DNA of 64,000 nucleotides from Biscogniauxia marginata (GCA_022695795.1 MU404176.1:53687-117686), one strand, 5' to 3'. Numbered from the stretch's first letter, positions 11,677 to 24,608 are shown. Program-made: numbers and translations. The notes: generated from the sequence alone by a model not told the origin.

Positions 11677-13092
11677 GGCTCTTCACTTAAATGAACTCGA
11701 AAAGATACTACGGGGGAAAAGGTGAAATGAATGAACAGAGCAGGACAGTTAGGCAGCAGAAGTAACAAGAAATATGTATAACACAGGCTTGGCGATCCTT
11801 TTCCGTATGCCGACCGCCGGGGCTACTAGCACGGCGCGCCCCGGAGTGGGTTGGACTGATACTCGCACTCGGTTCGAACCTCGCAGGGCTTCTCGGAGAT
11901 AGCAGGAATCAACCAACAAGGAGCCGTATCCGCCTAGGTTACAAACGACTGGTCTAGGTAGACATACCTACCGTAGCTGTGGACACGGGTAGATCAAGCT
12001 CAGGAACATGGTACTGAGGGAAAAATGGTTCTAATAATCAAGGGTGCAAAATCCTTCGGCTACAGAGTGCATCGCGATGTAGCTTGGTAGATACCTCCTA
12101 ATAGGTGTAGTAACAGAGACACAGATTCCAACGAATAGAAGCCAGAGACATATAACCCACAGAGGATTAGTATGCCCTTACAAAATACGGCAAGGCGCCA
12201 CATGTCATCATCGAAGATCGTACCGTCACGTCCAAGAAAAATAGTATTCTTCCTCATGTCACCACGCGCCGTGATGAGCATAACGAAAAGAAAAAAAAAA
12301 GAAAAAAAAAGTGCGGGAAAAGTAAAATAGAACAAAAATTACACAAGTTGGAACACCCAAAGGGCATCGCCAAAGAACAGTCGACACCGCGATGTGCAAT
12401 GCAGGTCTTCCATCCTCCCCTCGAAGATTCTTGAGCCGTCTTGGGGCTTGCAAGGTAAGTTTGAAGAAGAAAAGAAGAGAGAGAAGAGGCAGAGACAGAG
12501 ACCCACTTGGGGTTTTACTATTTTTTTTCCCTCAGGGCGGTGAATAGCGGTGTGGGGATCCTGCCGGCAGAACAGCCCACGGCTGGCAGACAGCTGGTTC
12601 GCTTGTTCCATTACTCACCTGCACCCCTTTTTGAATACCTACATTTCTACTACCGCGCCCAGTTTCTTTCCTCCTTCTTATAATATACCAAATTATGTAC
12701 CTTAAGGGTATGGGCCTTGCTTCAAAATCCAGAATCAAGTTAAGGATTAATGTTTTTCTTAACATTTACACGCTGTACACCGCATAGCAAGACAATCAGA
12801 TGGGGCTGCCAATTTGCAAGCCAACTAACTAACTCACTGGACAGCCTTTTCCGCGTTTCCCCTGAATGCGGTGGTCGGCTAGGACGAGAAGAAGAAATAA
12901 AAAACAAAGGTTGTCGAATTCACATTGGAGATATATATTTATATATATGCATCGAAACGCCTCAATAAGTACAAGGCCCCTAGCATATATAATATATCCT
13001 CAGGATATCAACCCTTCCCCCCTCCCCTTTTTGTAGGTGCCTAGGTACCTATGTACGCATGCAGGTTAGGTAGCAAGGGGCGAGACATGTCC
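11677..13092. other. Intergenic, 1.4 kb, no supportable gene
   Basis: Contains the MFS promoter and an A-rich stretch (12285-12320). Short minus-strand frames between 12060 and 12765 are low complexity (Phe-rich from poly-A reverse reading) and match no family. A palindromic CCTAGGTACC-type motif lies at 13036-13050. Confidence 0.5.
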
Positions 13093-14097
13093 CTATCGAA
13101 GCGGCGGCCAAAACACGCCCCTGCGCCACATCTGCGCGCTGCTCCTGTTCTCCGACCTGAACGAGCACGTCCGCCAGTCGTCGATGCGGGTGTCGCCCCA
13201 GGAGTTCTTGGTCGCGCGGTCGGGCGCGCACTCCTCCCAGACGAGGCCCAGGTCCAGCCCCAGACCGCCGGTGAGGTGTCCCTTGGCCTCGGCGTCCGTC
13301 CGCGCGGCGCGCTTGCGCGCCGTGATGCTGACCACGAGCTTGGTCTTGTCGTCCCCCGCGGCCGCGCCCTCGTGGCCGTCGAAGCACGGCGACCACGTGA
13401 TGTTCCTGTTCCACGCCTCGATCCTGAAGGCGCCGTCGAACGGCATGTAGCCGCCGATCGCGTGCGGGGCCGTGTTCTCCATCTGTTACGGGTGTGTGCG
13501 TGGGCGCGCGTTTGGCCCGTCGAGGTTAGTGAAGGCCCCTTGTTGAATGCTCTCTTCTGTTGAATTGATCTATACGGGAAGGTGGGGAGGGTGAGGAGGG
13601 AAGGGAAGGGGGGCGAGACAAAAAAAAAACCATATTCTTGCGAATATAACGGTGGTTTCGGGACTTACCATCGTCGACGAAGACAGGTTCCATATATACG
13701 GCTGCGTGTTCATGGGGTTGCGCTTGTTATTCTCGTACTGTAAGACTGTAGAGGCGTTCATGTGTAACGAGACGCCTTTATCCAGACTGATGTTCCCTCT
13801 GTAGGTCAAGTCGTTGACCCTGACGCGGTACTTTGGCAACCACGATGTCAGCTCCATCGTAAATTGGCACGTGGCCACGTCGGGGCCCTGGTCGTGGGCA
13901 TACACCCCAAAGCGCACCGCGGACATGTCCAACCTAAACTTTTCCCTTTCTAACGAGACATTGATCTGGCCTGGCGCGCACTGGGTCCAAGTCTCCGACT
14001 TTATGGCCTTGACTACGGGAAGGTGTACAGGAGGGGGGGTCCAGGCGAGCGTGGACGCCACAAGAGAAAAGCTCGTGACAAGGAGAGAGGTCTTCAT
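13093..14097 (-). CDS. DUF4360-like secreted protein
   Basis: Two exons (14097-13669, 13482-13093) separated by an unusually long 186-bp phase-0 intron give 272 residues. I start at the second in-frame Met (MKTSLL) because it opens a clean signal peptide (VTSFSLVASTLA); the upstream Met at 14157 would add about 20 charged residues. The mature protein has the layout of DUF4360 secreted proteins: an early Cys with alternating strands, CQFTMEL, a YRGNISLD block, a WSPC block, and a late strand pair ending in WEEC. Several N-glycosylation sequons are present. After WEEC there is an Arg/Trp-rich tail of about 40 residues, longer than I would expect. DUF4360 function is unknown; these are extracellular proteins, often expanded in plant-associated fungi. 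The second exon depends on the long intron being real. Confidence 0.68.
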
Positions 14098-15060
14098 TGT
14101 TAGACGACGCTTCGAAAATAGAGGTAAGAGGTAGGTAGGTTGTAGTAAACGTTTCATCTGGTCAAGATCTAAGCGAGGGGTTGATATGTATTATATTGTC
14201 TTCGGCATGGCAGTCCACTGCTCAAACTGTGGCAAGCTCCAGTCACCCTACCAAAACTCACTCGCCTACCCCCATTTTCTATCAACTTAACAGTCACAAC
14301 TAACCTTGATCCCGCGATATCACTTCAACCAATCTCGATATCGCCTGAATTCCCTCATGGTTGTTGAGATTGAAGCTTAATTCTTGTATGGTAGGCAACT
14401 AGAAAGTATAAGGAAATAAGTACTGTACAGGTGGACTTAAGTAGGGTACTTCAAGTCATGTGCAGTCATCGTACTGTGTACCTCGGTTGCTGAATAAGTT
14501 TAACAACAGTCGCCTTAATCCCAAACCTCGTCGTCGTTTCAATCTAATTTAATTAATAATTGATGCGTTTATTTACACCTAGTCGCGTTAGTCGTGTCAA
14601 ATTGTCGAAATATAATTGCGGTGATAACAGTAATCAAAGTGACTATCAAGAGAAAAGGGGTTTGGCGATAATGAGACATATAAGGTACCTTAGGCATATA
14701 CAACCGTGCTGGACTGTAATGAGAGTGAAATAGATTTAGAGAGAGGTAAACAATTAGAGGTGTATCTAAGGATTTTATGAGGCTTGCAGCAGTTTAAGAA
14801 CTGGTCTGCCATATCCCGTGTTAGAAAACCTTGACGTGCATTCTACCCCGACATCCTACCTTCACATTAAAGCTCAATCAACCAAAGCCTCAGTGGCTTG
14901 TGTTAGCCTTCCGGTTTTGTTGATATTTTCAGCGAAAATTGAAAATAAGAGCTCGATTTTAATCTTGTTTACCAAGGTACTTACTTTCTCAACTAAAACC
15001 AATCTCAACAAATCTATAGCTAACACCCTCTCCCCCCCCTCTTTCTAAGTATTCCCCTTC
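14098..15060. other. Intergenic, no gene seen
   Basis: AT-leaning DNA with the promoter of the DUF4360-like gene and the downstream flank of the dehydrogenase pseudogene. A C-rich run precedes 15040. Confidence 0.5.
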
Positions 15061-15728
15061 TCACAGCCTAACAACACTTACATTAAGCACCACCTCCGCC
15101 TCCTTCAGATCATTCAGGACCTGCCTCGTGATCTCACCCTCAATACCCAATATCATAAGGGCCCCACCGTCGCCGCCGCTACCAGTAGCCGTATGTATCC
15201 CCGACCCCAACAACCGCCGAGTCCGTCCTCCTGAGCACTCCTCCATCTCCCTCCCCATCATCCCCATCCCCTCACATCCAAGCTCGCGACCTGATATTAA
15301 TCCCGTTCCGTACCTGCCCAGCACCGAGCCCACGCCGCCGATCTTGCCCGGCTCGTAGTTGTGTGTGAAGTATGAGCAGCGTTGGCCTCGGGTGTGAAAA
15401 GCCGGCCGTGAATGGTGAACCGGCAGAGCTTGTAGGTAGGTGTATGTATATATTGTCCCAGCACCCGCACCTGCACCGACATAAATGTTGCGTGTACGGC
15501 CAATACCCATGCGCTCAACGAGCCGCGCGAACGGCTTTAGCCGCCGGCGGTACTCCTCGGGCGGGTCGTAAACTTGGTCTCGGACAGGACGATGAACCCG
15601 TGGTCCGCGGGGATATGCCCGGTGAGTTGCTCTGGCATCAATCCCTGAGGACAATCGACCTCGGAGTCCGCACCGAGTAGTGCGAGCCCTGCCGTCTGCA
15701 CGCTAGCAGATACGGAGCCTGCAGCCAT
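15061..15728 (-). pseudogene. D-3-phosphoglycerate dehydrogenase remnant (deleted, frameshifted)
   Basis: From the Met at 15728 the frame reads like the N terminus of a phosphoglycerate dehydrogenase: GLALL, then an EVD...GL...EQL block, then the IP-x-x-HGFIVLSETK strand that normally precedes the NAD-domain hinge. Right after SETK the frame shifts. The other frame continues with a block typical of the lobe near the end of the catalytic region (DPPEEYRRRLKPFARLVERM). It then passes through unrelated low-complexity sequence, and ends with an ACT domain (NYEPGKIGGVGSVLGRYG, then GGALMILGIEGE and a terminal LNVSVVRL). The whole nucleotide-binding core (roughly 250 residues), with its catalytic Arg, Glu and His, is missing, as is most of the middle regulatory part. 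No splice sites could join the pieces. In life the enzyme starts serine synthesis; this copy cannot do so. Confidence 0.72.
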
Positions 15729-16963
15729 TGTTGTGTGTCGGTATGCGAAAGGGGCGTGCGTTTTTTTCATCAACTTGACGGACCCAGGAAGACGAGCAAT
15801 ATATGGAAAGAGAATATGTGAAAGATAGTTTAAATACATGACGTTATAGTCGCCGAGTATGACTTATACTTACCAACCTTACCTCGCACTGCGCTGTGGG
15901 GGTGGTCTATGCATCAAGGGTTTAAATGCAAATTTTCAGTAGCTACACTAGATTCTCTGGACCATCAGAATTATAACCCACGTTCGTTTTCTTTTGGTTT
16001 CCTTCATCCAATACATCAGCGCAGTTAGACAGTACACGCACATTATTCATGACCTCTTACGATGCCCATAAACAAGCATCATCTAGCCCGCTTGCTAAGC
16101 TTAGGTAGCGCACACTCGGGTCTTGTCTTGTGGAATAACCGGGACATAAGCAATGACGGACCACTTGGCAGCCAATAATTGCAGTATAGAGGGTCCTTTG
16201 ATGGGCCCAATAGCTGGACAGAGGAAATGCAAGCCACGTCGTCTCGCTAGTCAGGTAGACTCGTCGCGTATGCAAGTATAAAGGCCATCTGAGAGGTAAG
16301 GGAGCATCCGGGCCCGGCTTCAGTCCTGCAGCTTGGCTTGCTAATTATCACCCCGCAATCCTCGTCAGTTGAGCCAGTTTGATACAATATACAGGTCAAA
16401 GATTTTCGTAGGGGATTTGTAGACGATAGCACAATCATGGAAGCACCATACTGGTAAAGACGTCTCAGGGATTGGCAAGTTGGCAAGGCCCCCCCCCCAA
16501 AGACGCGTCGTTGGTGAACATCAATGATTGAGGTTCGATTGGGAAGAAGTTCCTGGGTGCCAAGAGGAGTTGGTCCCCTCATCATGCTCCCCGCCATCTT
16601 GGCTACGGACTATATGCATGCTTATATTATCCATGTATGTATCATGTAGGCCTAGCGGGATTATTCTGCATGATGTTGTGTAGCTTGGGTTATGAAGCCG
16701 TCTAGGCTATGTGGCTTAAGTTGTACAAGATAGGTAGAATAAGGGGGCCAAGACGGGGAAGCCTACCTCGGGTCGTAGGACAAGTCATCATTTTTTCATT
16801 TTCTCAAACCTAATATGGTAGTAGTAGATGACTGCAACAAATCAAGGCCTCATAAAAGATGAAATGCTAATTAAGGAAATCATCTTTCGTTCATTTTCTC
16901 CCCTTTTCTTTACTTTTCACATTATGTTTCTGAGGATGAACTTACTAGCTTCCTTCCCTGAGC
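15729..16963. other. Intergenic, no supportable gene
   Basis: Frames at 16057-16597 have no family resemblance. A run of ten C residues lies near 16489-16498. The right end is the 3' flank of the glyoxalase gene. Confidence 0.5.
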
Positions 16964-18300
16964 CTAGAAGTTCTCCTTACCAGCAAAGCGCTCATTCTGT
17001 ACGATCTCGACCCAGTATCCATCCGGGTCGAGAAGGAAAGCGACGTTCTTCATCCGCCCATCTGTGAGTCTCTTCTTCCAGTTGCAGTTCAGGGTCTCGA
17101 ATCGCGCGCAAGCGTTGTCGATGTTGTCGACGGAAACGCCTGTCTTGGCATTAGCTACCCATGTTCCAAACAGACTATTATCGTTTTAAGCCACAAATAG
17201 GTAGGCTCTGATGTGGGATTAAAAATAGCAAGTAGGGTCTCTAAGCGACACTTACAGATATGACCGAAACCCTGGGGCTCCGAGTTTCCGTCGTGGTACT
17301 TGAAATTCTCGTCCTTCTCGGTGCCGTAATTCCACGTAAGCTCGAGCAGGCCTTCGTAGTCGGCCGTGAAGCCGTTCTCGGGCACGCCCTTCGAACCCGG
17401 GTAGCCGAGGAAGTATAGGTTGAAATTTGCAGCAGGCTGTTCAACGGTGCGGAACAGGCTCATTCCCAGGACCTCCTGATAGAACTTGAGCGACTTCTCG
17501 GCATCCTTGACCCGGATCATGGTGTGGTTCTGCAGCACCCAGCAAAAAAAACCAGCTAGTCAGCAATCAGGACCGAAGAGAGGACATGACCAGGCTAGCA
17601 CATACCATCCGATAAGTCCCGGGATCTGTCTCCTTGCCTTCCTCCCCGGGGTCTTCGGCACCTTTACTGCCGATCTTTTTGCTGATGATCTCGACCCAGT
17701 AACCATCGGGGTCGAGCGCAAACGCGATGTTCTTCATGCGACCGTCGGTGAGCTTCTTTTGAAACTTGTAACCCGCGCTCTCGATGCGCTGACACGCGGC
17801 CTGGATGTAATCGACGCTGATGCAGACGTGACCGAACCCGCGGTGGGGTTCCGCGTTGCCGTTGTTGATCCGGTAGTTGGGATCATTCTCAGTATCGTAG
17901 TTGTGCGTCAGCTCGATGATGCCTTCGCGATCAAACGTGCTGTTCCCCCGCGACAACGCCGAGGACCCATCGTAGCTCATGAAGTATAGGTCGAACTTGG
18001 CTTCTGGGAAGGACAGCTTCTTGACCAGGCTCATGCCGAGGAATTCGTAGAACTTAACTGGACGGGTACGCAAGAGAAAAGGGGAAAATTAGTATTGGCC
18101 TTTTGAATATACTAGCGAGGGCGTGCGACAAAGAAATCGCATACCGGATTCCTTCGGGTCCTTCACTCGTATCCTATGAGCGGGGTGTCGACCTCTCCAT
18201 TCAGCCAAGGTTCCGCTACATTCCGGGATGTTTGTATGTGCTTTGGTGCTTACATCGAGTGATTAAACTTGTAGTTGTTCGTATCGGTAGTTGTCGCCAT
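16964..18300 (-). CDS. glo1: Lactoylglutathione lyase (glyoxalase I), two-domain
   Basis: Five exons (18300-18254, 18173-18145, 18057-17606, 17529-17256, 17139-16964) encode 325 residues; introns are 80, 87, 76 and 116 bp. The enzyme isomerises the methylglyoxal-glutathione hemithioacetal to S-lactoylglutathione, detoxifying a glycolytic by-product in the cytosol. Two glyoxalase domains lie in tandem (about 10-165 and 177-320), the arrangement of fungal Glo1. Each domain opens with NHSM or NHTM followed by IRVKD. Each then has a central Glu (ELTHNY; ELTWNY), a GFGHVC or GFGHIC histidine, and a DPDGYWVEI glutamate, the metal-ligand positions of the family. The two tiny first exons (47 and 29 nt) are supported because they rebuild the HSM-IRVKDP-ESVKFY core in frame. 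There is no targeting signal. Confidence 0.92.
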
Positions 18301-19084
18301 GGCTGCAAAGGTTCGGTGGACGTCTAACCGAAGGATTGCGATCAGTATCTGTTCGTGATGGTGGGGTAGAAGAGATAAAGGGAAAATTGTGCTCACTTGA
18401 GAATCGCGCGATTGGTCGTAAGAAAGATAGCTGTAGCTTGATCCGCTGAATGGCGCGGAGAGAATACATGTAGCAGTACGTCGACAAGGAAATGAGATGT
18501 GAAAACAACGGTTCTAGAAGATGACTACCTCCTAAGTAAGATATATATAACGAGAAATAGAAATGACATATACCCCGTTAACCCCGTAGCGTGATTGCTC
18601 AAGCTACAATGACGATTCCATTGTTACCCCACATTCGCGGTTACCGCTGCCGGCTCGGAACCAATTCGGATTGATGCATAGATATTAAATAGAAACAGCG
18701 TGACTGGACAATCAACACATCGTGCATATATATATAGGTAATATATATACCCAGGTAGGTATCCATTTTACTCCTTTCCTGAAGAACATGAAGACCTGAG
18801 AACTCCTAGACTTCACGCCCACCTACCCACCTAGCAACCACGCATTGCCGTGGCGCAACCTTATCAAATTCCTGGTGCGCGCACCCCCTTTTCTCCTAGC
18901 AACATTGCTTGTCTAGAACTTTTTCACTTCCTAGAACCCATATGATGTACAGTACACGATGACAACAAAGAAATATCCCAAACGACTGAGGGAGACTGGT
19001 TGAAGGAGACTTGCGTGCAAGAATACTCCTGATATGCTGTTTTCTTGCACAGCAGTGCTTCGTCATAAAATTGAGAGCATAATG
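18301..19084. other. Intergenic, glyoxalase promoter and exchanger 3' flank
   Basis: No gene seen. TATATA-rich patches at 18540-18550 and 18727-18752 occur next to an AGGTAGGT motif. Confidence 0.5.
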
Positions 19085-20976
19085 CTACGAAGAGCCTATG
19101 AGGTGGCTTATGGCTCCGACAACCTTCTCAGTGTCGAAGTATTCACTCGGGGTGACGAAGAAGGCCAAGGCAATTATGATATACAGAGCCATCAACTAAG
19201 AACTTGTCAGCATTCATCGAAAAACGAAGCCACTCAGGGGAAAAAGCCTTACCATTGCGCCCTCCAAGTAGTTGGAGTTTCCATCCTGAACGGTGTAGAT
19301 AACTACTAATACAGACATGGCGAAAGATACCGTTTCAACTAAACCGCGGTTAGCACTGTTATGCCCGTGTTGAAGACGTTACTCACAAGTCTCGAAGTGC
19401 AGGTCCATATTCCTGTCCATAGCCCAGCCGAGTACTACAAGGAATGGTGTCACGAACAGAGCAATCTGAATACTCGAGCCGATGGCAACTCCCATAGCCT
19501 AAATAATGGATTAGTCTCGCAGTATAAATTATTCATGGTGTAAAGACCACATACCAGATCCATCTTGTTCTTCACGGCGACCACTACCGCAGTGACGTGC
19601 TCCGCAGCATTTCCAACAATGGGGATTAGGATAAGACCGATGAAGCTTCGGCTGATATGAGCGCGCTCTACGAGTGCGTCGATACTGTCTACCAAATAGT
19701 CCGCACAGACAGAGACAAGAACCGTCGTTATGACGAGGACAGCAGCGGCGGACCATACACTCAAGTGCGTCTCCTCCTCCTCCTCTTCTTCTTCGCCTTC
19801 CTGGACACCCTCGCTTGCTGCTGGAGTCGGTAGGCCCTCAACCACATCACCGTTGGTGGGCAGCTGGGATTCAAGTTGCGATGGGTTGGGTTTGACGGGC
19901 TCCTGGTTGCCAAACAAGTTGTGATGCGTCTTGAGCTGGAAAACAAGGTAAAGAACATAGAGAACCAGCAGGATGATAGCCGTGCCGCGCGAGAGGGAGA
20001 GGATCGTTTTAGTGCGCTCGGGTTCCTTTTCGCCCCTACCAGTGCCTATGATCATGAATAGCTATGCCGTGTCAACTTCCATCCGCACAAGACTCTACAA
20101 GCTATAAAGATGCGGGTTTCTTACTGTTCCGGGAAGAATTATCGAAGCGGCGGACAGAGTCATCAAAGAAGCGGTCGTCTGAGCGGTGATAGACGCGAAT
20201 GTCTGCTCGCGCCCGTTTCCGTGCTCATCCGTCATGTTGACAATGCCGCCAAAGAAGAAACACATGCCCATGACAAGCAAGAGGTTCGAGAGAATGGAGC
20301 CAATCATGGACGACTTGACCACCTCGATTTGTCTTTCCTTCAGAGCAATGATGCTCACCTGCAGGGTATAGTCTTTAGTATACGTATGGTATATGATGTC
20401 GGGGTGGGGGCCAACCTACAATCAACTCGACTGCGTTGCCGAAAGTGGCATTTAATAGACCGCCCAACGACTCCCCAAGTTCTACTGATATCTCCTCCGT
20501 CGCGAAAGATAGCACGGCCGCCAGCGGGATGATGGCGAAGAAGTTGATAGTGAATACAGCGATTGGATCCCAGCCGGTCTTCCCAGCAATAATTCCAATT
20601 GGCACAGCAAAGAGAAGAATGTTGACGTAACCTAGCCATAGCAATGCGACATTAGCAACGAAACAAACCTACGGAGTTGGTTCCCGAGAATGCACGTACT
20701 GCTTAACAATGTAGCCTTTGCGACGTGCCATACACGCGCTGGATATCTAACCCATGGCTTCGGGCTTTCGGAACCCGGCGTGTATTTCAGGTTGAAGAAG
20801 AATTCCCAGGTCTCGCCGTGACACCGCGATCGAAGCCCGCCGGCGGTTCGGCCGCCTACCAGAGGAGTGCGCTCGTGCGCCTCTCCATTTTCGTATGGAA
20901 CATCATGGCCGGTCAAGCCCGTGGCTGCTTTGCGCACCTGTCCTAGGAAACTCGGTAAAACTGTATCACGATCCAT
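19085..20976 (-). CDS. Vacuolar Ca2+/H+ exchanger (CAX/Vcx1 family)
   Basis: Seven exons (20976-20700, 20631-20420, 20358-20125, 20061-19555, 19498-19387, 19338-19253, 19195-19085) give 512 residues; introns are 48-68 bp. CAX proteins use the vacuolar proton gradient to load Ca2+ (sometimes Mn2+) into the vacuole and reset cytosolic calcium signals. A cytosolic N terminus of about 75 residues is followed by about 11 membrane segments. Both cation-binding repeats are present: GNAVELI near 157-163 and GNAAEHV near 391-397. The halves are split by a loop containing a run of about nine Glu (about 329-338), the acidic motif typical of these exchangers. The end is short after the last segment ([11 protein letters not shown]). 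The 48-bp intron is near the lower limit but has a good GCTAAC branch site and restores FETFET. Confidence 0.93.
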
Positions 20977-23900
20977 CGCGTGTCATCATTAGCTGACAGT
21001 GTGCGTTGGGGTTTGGCTGGACGGTATTATGGTAACGACGACTACCATAATCTACGAGAATATAGCACGCAACTAGACAAAGGCAGAATTCCAACGGGGG
21101 GAGACGAGGCTAGCTCTAGGACAAAGGACTGGGCATGTAATTTGCAATTGGAGGTGTGCAAGTTGGGAAGGGGTCCGAGAGAAGAAAAATGTCTGGTTAT
21201 GTAAGGTGGTGGCAGGAGTAGGGCTGGTATTGTACTTACACACCATCTTCCAGGATGCAACCTCGGACTTGGAGACAAGCCAAAGTAACGCAAGCAAAAG
21301 CCAATTTGCAAAGATCGGGGCGCCGGGGCAGTGTGGAAAATGTCAGGTACCTAAGGGTCCTGGGGCTTTGGCTTATCGGGCGGAATGGGGGGACCGTAGT
21401 AGTAGGAGTAATAGTAGTAAGGGTAGCCAAGAGAGTCCAAAATGAAAGATGGCCAAGCACTCGAGTAGATCAATTCTCTAGGTAGGTTCGGTTGGCGAGG
21501 TCGTGGTGATCACCGGTACTTGTTGCAGTATTAGTTCTACGCTAGATTCGAGGGTCGATTCGAATGAAGCGTGTGCGTGCGTGCGTGATGGGATGTACTG
21601 GAATTGTATCATGTGTCTCCTGAACAGACGATTCTGGTTCGTTGTTGGTTGGAGAAGAAAAGATAGCGACAAAAAAAGGAAAGAAGATAAGACTCACTGA
21701 AACATCCACGCATCAATTATTCATAGTTTAACGTAGTTGTGGTTGTAGTTGTATTTGTTAAGAATTGGGAGACAACATACGATTAGGTAGGTTACCTCTT
21801 GACTGGAACTTCCAATAGCGACTTCACCCAGCGCAAGCGGCACCGTAGCAACAGCGTCAACAATTGTCAAGGCGTCTTTCAATACGAATGAGCGGACGCT
21901 TTTGCTCTCAGAAAGTGGATCTGTTTAGGTAGTCTTGTCGTCAACAATGAAGCTACATTCCACGTGCCCCACTTCGCGGTGCCTACTTGCGTATCAGATG
22001 AGAGCCTATTATGGTAAAACGTGGCGCGAGCCTTTTTTTCTCTGTCTCCGGTATCTCGTCACTTTCCAGGTTATGTCAAACCAAGATGATGTCTTTGTGG
22101 CGGAGCAAAGGGGTGTACCCCCACATTAGCTTCCCTACCAAGATCTTAAGCTTCGAAGCTACCCTTTACCTACTACTGATCGACAAAACCGCCCAATTGG
22201 ATCCACATGTATTCCCCATTCAATGGGCGTGGTACATGACAGGTCAGGCTTAGCGCCCTGTCACTACATTTATGAAAGTTATGCGATATAAACCCGCATC
22301 TTGAACAGTCGCGAAGTTGGAATAGCTGCCGCTATTTAAGCTATGAACTCCGGCCGTAGACCTTACTTTGTTAAGATTCTTGGTATGTTAATATAAGTAA
22401 TTCCCAATCTTGTATAATCATTTGACAACTGCTGTATCACTCACCAGCTCACTCCAGGTTATCTCCGAAATCTCCGACACAGGTAAGCAGGTACAGATAT
22501 GTCAGGTACATATGTACCTCACTTAAGCAAACCATAAAAGCAGTTGTTAAACTTGAGACTTCCATTATTTTCCTTAGCATTAGGTATTCATCTTCAAGTT
22601 CAAATCTATGTCTAGCGTGTAACCGGATACTTACAGAAGTTTTGCGATATCGGATTCCTTCAACCGACTTCCCTGACCGGTCTTCGAAGAAAACTAATAA
22701 TCTACGATTTAGGGGCAAAACCGTAGACAGCTGGTTCGACATCGACGATCTGAATCGAATAGAATGAACCCAACTCTTGTAGCCTTTTTTTTGGGACATG
22801 AGTTTCCTCGCTACACTATTAAGAGTCGTTTGATTCTATGGTAAGGTAAATGTTGCGTTTTGAAGTCAGACTTATATAAATAAACTCTTAAAAATACATG
22901 TACGGCAATAAACAGTGTGCTTCAATCAACTTGTGTAACTCTAGCCTAAGTTTTATGCTCACTTGAATGATTCCAAGAGATATAGTTTCTATGAAACAAG
23001 TTTAGCTCCGGGTATGAATACTACTTTACACCACCCCACTGAAACAGGTAAATCTTATCCCCTTGGTTTCCTCTTTTCTCAGATCGCCCGGTTCCCATCC
23101 CAGTCGTCATTATCATCACACACTTACCGTTCCTATATTGATTCCTCAGGAGATCATAGCTAGCCAGAAGGGCTAGGTAGATGCGGGAGTGACTATTGAT
23201 TCTTCTCCACCGACGGATAGACAGATAGCGACAACTTTATTTGATTAATCAAGACAGAAAAAGACGCAGCCAACACTACCTAGACTTGACGATAAATCAT
23301 TAGCGACGGGACCAATAGAGTAAACATGAAAAACTTCCGCCAAGAGTGGCTATGTTAAAATGTATGTGCGAGTAGGCACATACGGGCATGCGACTAGATT
23401 AGCGGGAAATTCCTATTAGAAGGCATCGTATCAGGATTCGGGGATGAACTTCGGGGATGGGATGGAATGAGGAGTGGAGGCCTCCCACAATTCCCAAAAC
23501 GAAGCCGCCGGGCGCGTGCAGGGCCCAGAATTTTTTGCTTGCTTGCAGAAAAGATGACAGGGGTAAGTTGCCTTTTATCGATAAACAAGTTTCACGACAG
23601 CCGCAGCACGCTAATAAACCACATATTGAACTCACTCACATAAACCTCTAAAGTGTTACATTACATTACCTAGGTGGAATATTGAATCTGTTCACTTGAG
23701 CTGTTTAATAGCTTTAATCGACATCAAATACTACGTCATTCTAACCCCATTGTAGATTATCTCAGATCAATATCCCCCATGGACTTTCAACCTAAGGTTA
23801 TTAGTTGGTAGAGGAAAAGGGGGGGGGGGGGGTGCATACATATGCACACGCATGCATACCTACTTACCTACCTACCTACATACCTTGTGCCCCGGGATTC

Positions 23901-24608
23901 GCGGAGGGAGTACATGTAAGATTACCTACCTACCTTCTATCGGCTTTCTGCATCTTATAGATTAAAGTGTAAAAACCTCCCCTCCCTCCCCTCAAATTAT
24001 TAATTACCTACGTATGTAGTTACCCATCGTACCTACACTATGTATCATAGGTAAGTAACGTCACTCGCATTCGGTGTATTGGTAAATTCGTCGTCCGCTT
24101 GGCTTCAAAGGGGGAGGATGTAATTTATATTAATAGCCTCATAACCAAAAAGGGGTACATATTGCGGGGGAAGGGGGGGGAGTGTTCTATATAGGGTATG
24201 TCTCTATGGAATCTAAGTATCTTAGGTATCGGGTTTTGCAATAGGGAAAAGAACCTCCACAAGTCATCAGAACCGTCCTTTTCTACCTGTTCGTTCGTTT
24301 TTTTGTTCTGGTAATAAACTCAACTCTCTATAGGGGTAGGTAGTGAGTGAGTGAGCAAGCCTCCCATTCCACTAACTCCCAAGGGGAAAAAAAAAGTGCC
24401 GCCAAAAAATATTCAATCGATCCCAACCGTAACAGTCATGAATGAAGACCTTTAGAACGAGTTGTTCTCGTTCTAAGCTCGGTTTCCAATCGTATTTTTC
24501 ATACATCCAGATCCTTCATGGTCATCATGCCTTATTCGTTAACATCAAAAGCCAAAACGAGGTTTCATCCCCGTCGTGAACATCATCGTCGTAATCACAT
24601 GAATGCTA
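20977..24608. other. Intergenic, 3.6 kb without a supportable gene
   Basis: Contains the promoter of the exchanger gene and the 3' flank of the glucanase. Frames at 21206-21485, 22011-22253, 22449-22799 and 23399-23651 have no recognisable product. Features are a G14 tract, TACC-type tetranucleotide runs (23857-23885, 23920-23935) and an AT-leaning middle. Confidence 0.5.
23819..23832. repeat. G14 homopolymer
   Basis: Fourteen consecutive G residues follow GAGGAAAA and are followed by TGCATACATATGCACACGC and TACC repeats. Confidence 0.9.

Noticed and set aside
11868..11886. GGTTCGAACC resembling a tRNA B box
   Set aside because: Flanking bases do not form a T stem, and no A box or acceptor stem pairs around it on either strand.
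23399..23635. 78-codon minus-strand frame with FWALHAPGGFVLGIVGGLHS
   Set aside because: Looked briefly like an exon with a good acceptor in front, but no partner exons or family could be found.
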